From: Poriferisodalis sp965221195
Lineage (GTDB): Bacteria > Actinomycetota > Acidimicrobiia > Acidimicrobiales > Poriferisodalaceae
Assembly: GCA_965221195.1 (NCBI GenBank)
Contig: OZ244864.1
Location: 744,001 to 808,000 of the forward strand
DNA: 64,000 nucleotides
Direction: 5' to 3'
Below, in pieces: positions 58,593 to 64,000 of the stretch; the stretch's first letter is position 1, and each line of letters begins with the position of its first letter. Below the pieces are notes generated by a model. That model saw only the letters and a program-made list of their open reading frames with translations, searched no databases and was not told where the DNA came from. The translations under genes and the position numbers were made by a program.

Positions 58593-59570
58593 TTAGTGCG
58601 TGTGCGATTCGAGCCAGCGCTCAGCGTCAATAGCCGCTTGGCATCCCGACCCGGCGGCGGTGATCGCCTGCCTATAGAAATCGTCCTGCACATCGCCGCA
58701 GGCGAACACTCCGGCGACATTCGTGCGCGTGCTACCGTCCTCAGTCACTAGATAGCCGTTCGGTTTTGTATTCAGCCAGTTTGCGAACAGGTCGGTGTTG
58801 GGTCGGTGGCCGATCGCCACAAAGAGCCCGGTGACATCCAAGAAGGATTCGGCACCGGTCTCGGTGTCTTCCAGCGTGAGGCCTTCCAGCCGTTCGGTGC
58901 CGCGAATTCCCGTCACCCGGCGATTCCACAAAAACTCAATGCTGTCGTTAGCGAATGCCCGCTCTTGCATGATCTTTGAGGCTCGAAGCTGGCTGCGTCG
59001 ATGCACCAAGTACACCTTGGAAGCAAAACGCGTCAAAAACAAGGCTTCTTCGAGCGCGCTGTCGCCTCCACCTACTACGGCGATTTCCTGACCGCGAAAA
59101 AAGAACCCGTCGCAGGTCGCACAAGTGGACACGCCGTGACCGATCAGTCGTTCTTCGTTCGGCAGTCCGAGCAGCAGACTCTGAGCACCGGTTGACACGA
59201 TCACGCTGCGGCTTAGGTAGCGCTCACCCCCCACCCAGACAGCAAACGGTTGTTTGCTCAGGTTGACTTTGGTGGCCTTCGCGGTCAAGAATTCGGCACC
59301 AAAACGCTCTGCCTGCGCGCGAAAGTTCATCATCAGCTCAGGCCCCATGACACCGTTGGGGAATCCGGGGTAGTTCTCCACCTCAGTGGTCAGCATCAGT
59401 TGCCCTCCCGGCTGATCTGAGGTTGAGGACGGCTCGCCTTCAATGACCAGCGGCGCTAGCTGTGCACGAGCCGTGTAAATCGCTGCGGTCAACCCGGCTG
59501 GCCCACTGCCCACGATGACCACATTGCGTATCGGTGCGGTGTCTTCGCTGCTGGTGTCGTGGCTAATCAT
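58593..59570 (-). CDS. trxB: Thioredoxin reductase
   Basis: An NADPH-dependent FAD enzyme (325 aa) reducing thioredoxin. FAD-binding VVIVGSGPAGLTAAIYTARA (residues 17-36), the redox CATC in GVSTCATCDGFFF, the NADPH motif VVGGGDSALEEALFL and the closing VFACGDVQDDFYRQAITAAG are all intact. It lies upstream of trxA in the same direction, after a 76-bp gap with a short repeat (ttgccaacctagggtgg-like). Confidence 0.96.
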   Translation of the reverse strand: MISHDTSSEDTAPIRNVVIVGSGPAGLTAAIYTARAQLAPLVIEGEPSSTSDQPGGQLMLTTEVENYPGFPNGVMGPELMMNFRAQAERFGAEFLTAKATKVNLSKQPFAVWVGGERYLSRSVIVSTGAQSLLLGLPNEERLIGHGVSTCATCDGFFFRGQEIAVVGGGDSALEEALFLTRFASKVYLVHRRSQLRASKIMQERAFANDSIEFLWNRRVTGIRGTERLEGLTLEDTETGAESFLDVTGLFVAIGHRPNTDLFANWLNTKPNGYLVTEDGSTRTNVAGVFACGDVQDDFYRQAITAAGSGCQAAIDAERWLESHTH

Positions 59571-59572
59571 GG

Positions 59573-59944
59573 CTATTCATGTTCTTTCGTTGGGTCTCGG
59601 CGACGCTTAGACCACGCCCAAGCGCCAAGAAGACCAAACACCCCGCTCGTGATCAAATGAGCGGCCCAGACCTCGCCGGGAACCACAATGTCAAGCACCC
59701 GAACTGCTGCGATGGCCACGAGAATCACCGCCACTACTGCCGCTGTTGCCATCGCCAATCCGTAGACGAGCGCACGCACAGCAGTAATGAGGACTCCGGT
59801 CGTGCGTGAACGAACAGCCTCCACAACCCCGGTGAACTTGGCGACTGCCGCGTCAATGGTGTCGTTAGGCGCGCTGTCGGAGCGCTCAAAAGAAGAACTA
59901 CTGCGATGCCCCACTGTCGAACGGCTGCCGCGTCGGATGCTCAT
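59573..59944 (-). CDS. Small two-helix membrane protein
   Basis: A 123-aa protein with a Ser/Arg-rich cytoplasmic start, a helix (DAAVAKFTGVVEAVRSRTTG) and two transmembrane segments (AMATAAVVAVILVAIAAVRV and LITSGVFGLLGAWAWS), ending KRRRDPTKEHE. No assigned function. It sits between the pseudokinase gene and trxB and overlaps the former's stop by 4 bp, so it is probably part of the murJ-trx operon. Confidence 0.7.
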   Translation of the reverse strand: MSIRRGSRSTVGHRSSSSFERSDSAPNDTIDAAVAKFTGVVEAVRSRTTGVLITAVRALVYGLAMATAAVVAVILVAIAAVRVLDIVVPGEVWAAHLITSGVFGLLGAWAWSKRRRDPTKEHE

Positions 59945-61485
59945 TGGCGGCAGGTTAGTGGTGTGTCACAGCGCAGTGCATCAATGTTTGTAGATGCAGC
60001 TGCGGTTTGCTCCTCGGTGCTGACCTCAATCCGTGAGATGGTTACCCGGTGTCCACCGCTGGGGAGTTCGTTGCCGAGATCAGTGATCCACACCAACAGG
60101 GCTGCGGCTTGGGTGGCGGGTACCTCAAGCGTGGTTGGCCCGGTGATGTCTTGTGCGAACGCGATCGGGCTGCCCCAGTCGATCAGCGTGCGGTTGCGTT
60201 CAGTTGAGGCGTAAATCTCAAACGACCATCCCACAGTGGGGGAGTCAATGGCGATGCGGTCCACCCACCCCGCGCTGTCGGGAGCAAGTACGATGATGAG
60301 TCCGACGCCGTCCTTGAGCGCGCCGAAGTTACGCGTGTTGTACCGCGCTGTGTTCCAGCCAGTCGTCGGATCACCGTTGTTGATGAAAACCAGTCGCTCA
60401 GGGTGCTCTACACGGTCGTCACCGGCAGGGTCGAAGTCGGTGACCGATTCCAACGGGACCAGAACGCGTTGGCGTGGCACCGTGGCTGGCGCGGACGTTG
60501 GCAATGCCGGAATCGTAGAAGATGCAGTGGCAGCACCGTTCGGCGCGGCGACGCTTGGTGTGTCGTTGCTTAGAGCGCCGTTGTTTGGAGCGCCGCTACT
60601 TGGGTCGATGGTGACCGCCTGTGCGACCGGCTGTGTGGGTTCTTGGGGCTGTTCGATCAGCAGAGCGATGCCGACCAGTGTTGCGGCAGCTACCACCAGT
60701 ACGCCGACAGGTGCTAGCCAATGACGCTCTGTTTGCCACACTGACGCCGACTCTTGATCGGCATGGGTGATGTCGATGTTCGACAGATCATCGGCGACCC
60801 TGCGTAAGGCGAGGACCATCGATGCCATATCCGGCCAAGGATCCGCCGCACTGACCGCCCGCGCCAGTACCTGTGCTACGGCTTTGGGCACAGCCGGGTC
60901 CAGCTCCCAAGTCTCATCGGGCCGCTGCTGGGGCGGTGCGCCGACAATCAGCTGATGAGCGAGTACGGCCACCGACACCAGATCGTCTTGCCGCGTGGCC
61001 GGGATGGTGACTGCGTCGGCGGTCGGCGGACCATTGAGGAGCACCCAGCCCACCTCGGCGCGCCATCCGATGTGATCCGCCTTGATGCCACCGTGAGCGA
61101 AGCCGGCACTGTGTAGCACCGCCAATGCTTCAGCCACTGCGCTCACGATGCGGACCGCTTCGGATGCGGCGAGCTGCCTCAGATCGCCATTGGGAGCAGC
61201 GAGTTCATCTGCGAGCAACCTCGACGGCAACTGCTCAGTGACGATCGCGAAATGCTCAGCGTCGTCGTAGGTGTCAAAAATGTGCAGCAGGCCGTGATGT
61301 TCTACCCGCGCAAGGGCTTTGGCTTGCAGTCGCAGCCGGTGCCCGATCTCGCTGTCAGCGGCCGCTCTACGAATGGTTACGGGTCGATTGAGGGTGCGGT
61401 CAAGACCAGACCATGTCTCTACAGCGCCCGACTGGAGCAGTTCATGCCGCTCGTAACGCTCGTTTGTGACATCTGAGTCCGTCAT
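59941..61485 (-). CDS. MurJ-associated pseudokinase with C-terminal sugar-binding-like domain
   Basis: About 514 aa. A kinase fold without catalytic residues: no glycine-rich loop, HGGIKADHIGW replaces HRDxKxxN, and LLNGPP replaces DFG. One transmembrane helix (VGVLVVAAATLVGIALLI, about 265-282) is followed by a Ser/Thr/Pro linker and a discoidin-like beta domain (DPTTGWNTARYNTRNFGALK, GVGLIIVLAPDSAGWVDRI). In mycobacteria equivalent domains are fused to MviN/MurJ and recruit FhaA. Here they form a separate protein with degV in between. ATG 61485 is preferred over 61497. Confidence 0.8.
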   Translation of the reverse strand: MTDSDVTNERYERHELLQSGAVETWSGLDRTLNRPVTIRRAAADSEIGHRLRLQAKALARVEHHGLLHIFDTYDDAEHFAIVTEQLPSRLLADELAAPNGDLRQLAASEAVRIVSAVAEALAVLHSAGFAHGGIKADHIGWRAEVGWVLLNGPPTADAVTIPATRQDDLVSVAVLAHQLIVGAPPQQRPDETWELDPAVPKAVAQVLARAVSAADPWPDMASMVLALRRVADDLSNIDITHADQESASVWQTERHWLAPVGVLVVAAATLVGIALLIEQPQEPTQPVAQAVTIDPSSGAPNNGALSNDTPSVAAPNGAATASSTIPALPTSAPATVPRQRVLVPLESVTDFDPAGDDRVEHPERLVFINNGDPTTGWNTARYNTRNFGALKDGVGLIIVLAPDSAGWVDRIAIDSPTVGWSFEIYASTERNRTLIDWGSPIAFAQDITGPTTLEVPATQAAALLVWITDLGNELPSGGHRVTISRIEVSTEEQTAAASTNIDALRCDTPLTCRQ

Positions 61486-61546
61486 TGAAGTACACATCCA
61501 ACCGACAAGATCGGATCTGAGGGACTCACAGCACCGCCTGTTCGAT

Positions 61547-62431
61547 TCACCCCTCGGCTTGTGAACGTTGCTCGGCGCGCTCTAGGAAGACCACACCGAT
61601 CGTTCCGGCCCCGGTGTGTGCGCCGACGACCGGTCCGATCATCATCACCTCTGGTTCGGCCTCGGCGAGCGGGGCAACCCGCGCCACGAAGTCTTCGACA
61701 TCTGCGCAATCGGCATGCATGACAGCCAGCCGTTCAATGTTCGCGCTCTCCGCCGAGACTAGGTCAACCAAATGAGCGAGTGCCTTGGCGCGTGTTCGTT
61801 GCCTGCCTGCGGGTTCGACGCGTCCATCGGTCACCGTGATGAGTGGCTTGATGGACAGCACCGATCCCAGCAGTGACTGGGCTGCGCCGATGCGCCCGCC
61901 TTTGCGAAGATTCTCCAAGGTGTCTAAGGCGGCGTGAATGCGGATACGCGGTGCGGCCGCTTGCACGAAATCAACAATCTCTGCTCCACTGGCTCGGTTG
62001 ACCGCTAAGTCGGCAGCACCGATGACGATGAGGCCGAGTCCCGCGCTCACGGATCGGCTGTCGATGACATGGGCTGTGAACTCGGGATGTGCTTCGGCTG
62101 CTTGCTGGGCCGCCTGCTGGGCTGCCTCAATTGTGGCGGAGAGATCTGCACTCAACGTGATGACGACCACTTCGGTGCAGCCAGCTTGGATGGCTTGCTG
62201 GTACGCCGCCGCGAACGCACCCGGTGACGGCGCAGCAGTAGAAGGCAACTGAGGATCGGACCGACACCGCTCCCAGAAGTCAGATGTACTCAGCTCAACT
62301 CGATCGACGAACGTCTCGGTGCCGAAACGGATCTCCAGCGGAACGATCTCAATGCCGAGCTCGGTGATGACAGCGTCGCTGAGATCACAAGAACTGTCAG
62401 TGATGATGCGTACTCGAGATGGACCTGTCAT
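61547..62431 (-). CDS. DegV family protein
   Basis: A 294-aa fatty-acid-binding protein of the DegV/FakB type. The start IITDSSCDLSDAVITELGIE, VVVITLSADLSATIEAAQQA, VIDSRSVSAGLGLIV and TLENLRKGGRIGAAQSLLGS are all diagnostic. Relatives present fatty acids to a kinase (FakA) or have unknown roles. It lies between murJ and the pseudokinase gene; the murJ stop is 2 bp from its start, so they are co-transcribed. Confidence 0.92.
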   Translation of the reverse strand: MTGPSRVRIITDSSCDLSDAVITELGIEIVPLEIRFGTETFVDRVELSTSDFWERCRSDPQLPSTAAPSPGAFAAAYQQAIQAGCTEVVVITLSADLSATIEAAQQAAQQAAEAHPEFTAHVIDSRSVSAGLGLIVIGAADLAVNRASGAEIVDFVQAAAPRIRIHAALDTLENLRKGGRIGAAQSLLGSVLSIKPLITVTDGRVEPAGRQRTRAKALAHLVDLVSAESANIERLAVMHADCADVEDFVARVAPLAEAEPEVMMIGPVVGAHTGAGTIGVVFLERAEQRSQAEG

Positions 62432-62433
62432 GG

Positions 62434-64000
62434 CTAAGAGCCTCCTTCATCGTTGTCGGCCGACGGCGATTTCTGTTGGTCGCCTGTATTGTCGTGGGTG
62501 TTGTTTGTGTTGTCGTGGGTGTTGTCGCCCGACTGGTTACTGGGGCGGGAACGCCAGTTCAACACGAGACGAGGTACCTGCAAAATCAGCAGCCGAGCCG
62601 CCGGCAGTTGGAGCGTCAGCCCAACGCTGATGTGTACCACGACCATGAACGTTGCTACGACAATAAATCGCAGCACTGCGGGCAAAACACCCAGCCCCAC
62701 CGCCGCGGGAATCCCCACAGCCAGCGCAACCGCGCCCGGCACCAAATGACGCGCTCCATTGCCGCCGAACAGTCGTTGGGCTGGCCAGTCGGGCCGCTGT
62801 GGCAATCGGCGCTGCGGCAGTCGGCTTAGGGCCGAGCGGTGCTTCAAGACAGCCCTGCGCAGCAATGCCAGTTCTACCCACGCACCGACGGCCGCACCCA
62901 ACGCAAGCCCCACCGCCCCGAGCCGGGCTGGCAGTGCGGGATCGGAACGGACCTTCGTGTCGAGTAACGACCAAGTTGAGTCTGTTGAGAGCAGGTCAAT
63001 GTCACCGAACCCGGTGAGGGCACCGTCAAGGATCAAGACCCGATCCAGCGGCAGCATCAAGAGCGCGCCGATGCCCAAGGACACAGTCAAGCGAATGGCG
63101 GCGATCTTGGCCGCTGTCCGTGTGTCGCGGGCCACAAACAGCACGTTTTGACACAAACGCGACGCCACCAGCGGTACCAAGCCGAGTGAGTAAGCCCCGA
63201 GCACGGCGGCGATAAGCGCGATGTCGTCGTCTGCGATGGCGCTGCGCAAACCGGCGAGGTTGAAGATCGTGTCGCTCAAAGGCAGACCTGCTGCGAGGTA
63301 GATCGCTGCTACTCCTGAGATCCCGAAGATGGCGGCGCACAGTCGTTGCGATGTGCGTTCTGCGATGACCGCAGGGTCATTGATCCGACTCAGCTCGGTC
63401 AGTTCGGCCGCGGCGATGCTCGTGCCAATCAGACTGAGCGGCAAGAGATACAGCGTCTGGGCCGCTGCCATCGCTGCTGCTGCCCCCACACTCAACAACG
63501 ACGCGAGCGCAAGGTCTAAGAACGACGAGATTTGCAATACACCCCGCCCGGCCACTGCGGGCCCGAAGCGCTTAATGACGCCCGCTGCGGTGCGTTCGCG
63601 CCAGCGAACGTTCAACACGATCTGAGGGTCGCAGCGTCGCACGCCGCGCAACTGGACCAGCACCTGTCCGGCTGCGCCTGCTGTAACGCCCCACGCCAAC
63701 GCGGTGGCGCGGGTAGCGCCCGTTGTGCCCCACACGATCACACCGACGAGCACAGAGATCTGGGTGGCGTTCCACACCACTGGCGCCACATAGGAGAGGA
63801 AAAAGCGCCGGTGGCTGTTGAGCACACCCAGGCACCACGCACTCAGCACCGCCAGTGCCGCACCGCACACGGTGATACGCACGAGGGTGACGGTGAGTTC
63901 AAACCGTTCGCCGACAAAACCCCAAGCAATCAGCCGAACGAGCGGACGCGCAGCAAAGATGCTGATTAGCGCCGCGGCGGCGGCGATTGCGATCAAGAAC
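62434..64000 (-). CDS. murJ: Lipid II flippase MurJ (MviN), N-terminus outside window
   Basis: A polytopic MATE-like flippase that moves lipid II across the membrane. The frame is open to the right edge; the first visible codons lie within an early transmembrane helix, so roughly the first 80-100 residues are missing. Family stretches include CLGVLNSHRRFFLSYVAPVV, QISSFLDLALASLLSVGAAA and YLLPLSLIGTSIAAAELTEL. The C-terminal tail is a hydrophilic Asn/Asp/Thr-rich repeat (NTHDNTNNTHDNTGD). No kinase domain is fused, unlike mycobacterial MviN. Confidence 0.9.
   Translation of the reverse strand, partial: FLIAIAAAAALISIFAARPLVRLIAWGFVGERFELTVTLVRITVCGAALAVLSAWCLGVLNSHRRFFLSYVAPVVWNATQISVLVGVIVWGTTGATRATALAWGVTAGAAGQVLVQLRGVRRCDPQIVLNVRWRERTAAGVIKRFGPAVAGRGVLQISSFLDLALASLLSVGAAAAMAAAQTLYLLPLSLIGTSIAAAELTELSRINDPAVIAERTSQRLCAAIFGISGVAAIYLAAGLPLSDTIFNLAGLRSAIADDDIALIAAVLGAYSLGLVPLVASRLCQNVLFVARDTRTAAKIAAIRLTVSLGIGALLMLPLDRVLILDGALTGFGDIDLLSTDSTWSLLDTKVRSDPALPARLGAVGLALGAAVGAWVELALLRRAVLKHRSALSRLPQRRLPQRPDWPAQRLFGGNGARHLVPGAVALAVGIPAAVGLGVLPAVLRFIVVATFMVVVHISVGLTLQLPAARLLILQVPRLVLNWRSRPSNQSGDNTHDNTNNTHDNTGDQQKSPSADNDEGGS

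Overview
This is about 64 kb of a high-GC bacterial chromosome spanning the replication origin. The gene set is actinobacterial: dnaA-dnaN-recF-dciA-gyrB-gyrA on one side; rpmH-rnpA-yidD-yidC-jag, parAB, cwlM-trxA-trxB and murJ on the other; a PASTA-kinase cell-envelope operon; crgA, DUF3499, DUF3566 and a mycothiol-type DinB protein. Frequent GTG/TTG starts and some apparently leaderless genes fit too. An Acidimicrobiia-like actinobacterium is the best guess, but this is inference from gene order.

Layout. (1) 1-6.8 kb is accessory DNA: a Fic protein cut by the window edge, an internally deleted IS30 relic, two coupled micro-genes, an AAA/DUF4143 ATPase and a PLD-SNF2 helicase. (2) 6.8-19.5 kb holds housekeeping and metabolic genes (FAD oxidoreductase, larBC, pheA, ClC channel, nitroreductase, MBL hydrolase, DUF4349 lipoprotein, alkA-ogt) and four tRNAs. 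(3) 19.6-26.7 kb is the FHA-FhaB-PstP-RodA-PBP-PknB-CrgA envelope cluster, in which both the RodA-like and PBP-like proteins appear to lack their catalytic residues. (4) 26.8-36.6 kb is mixed, including lgt and a secreted Cys-rich protein whose signal peptide is separated from its body by a one-base shift in a run of eight C. (5) 36.1-46.2 kb is the leftward gyrA/gyrB/dciA/recF/dnaN/dnaA block with oriC at about 44.1-44.5 kb. (6) 46.7-57 kb is the rightward rpmH-to-parB arm, heavily rearranged: jag is split in two, rsmG is inverted, and an rsmG-parS-parA segment is tandemly duplicated, decayed and hit by an ISL3-type element. (7) 57.2-64 kb is leftward: cwlM, trxA, trxB, a membrane protein, a pseudokinase, degV and murJ (cut by the right edge).

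A pervasive trait is short tandem duplication with units of 11-65 bp, between genes and in frame inside genes (larB, recF, rsmG, gyrB, DUF3566, the helicase). Several arrays include the terminal or first codons of the adjacent gene. Together with relic IS elements and broken gene copies this suggests a chromosome with active slippage and duplication.

Functionally the window links replication initiation (DnaA, DnaN, RecF, DciA, gyrase), segregation (ParAB and two parS sites), membrane-protein insertion (YidC, YidD, Jag), tRNA processing (RnpA) and control of cell-wall growth (PknB, PstP, FHA proteins, CwlM, MurJ).
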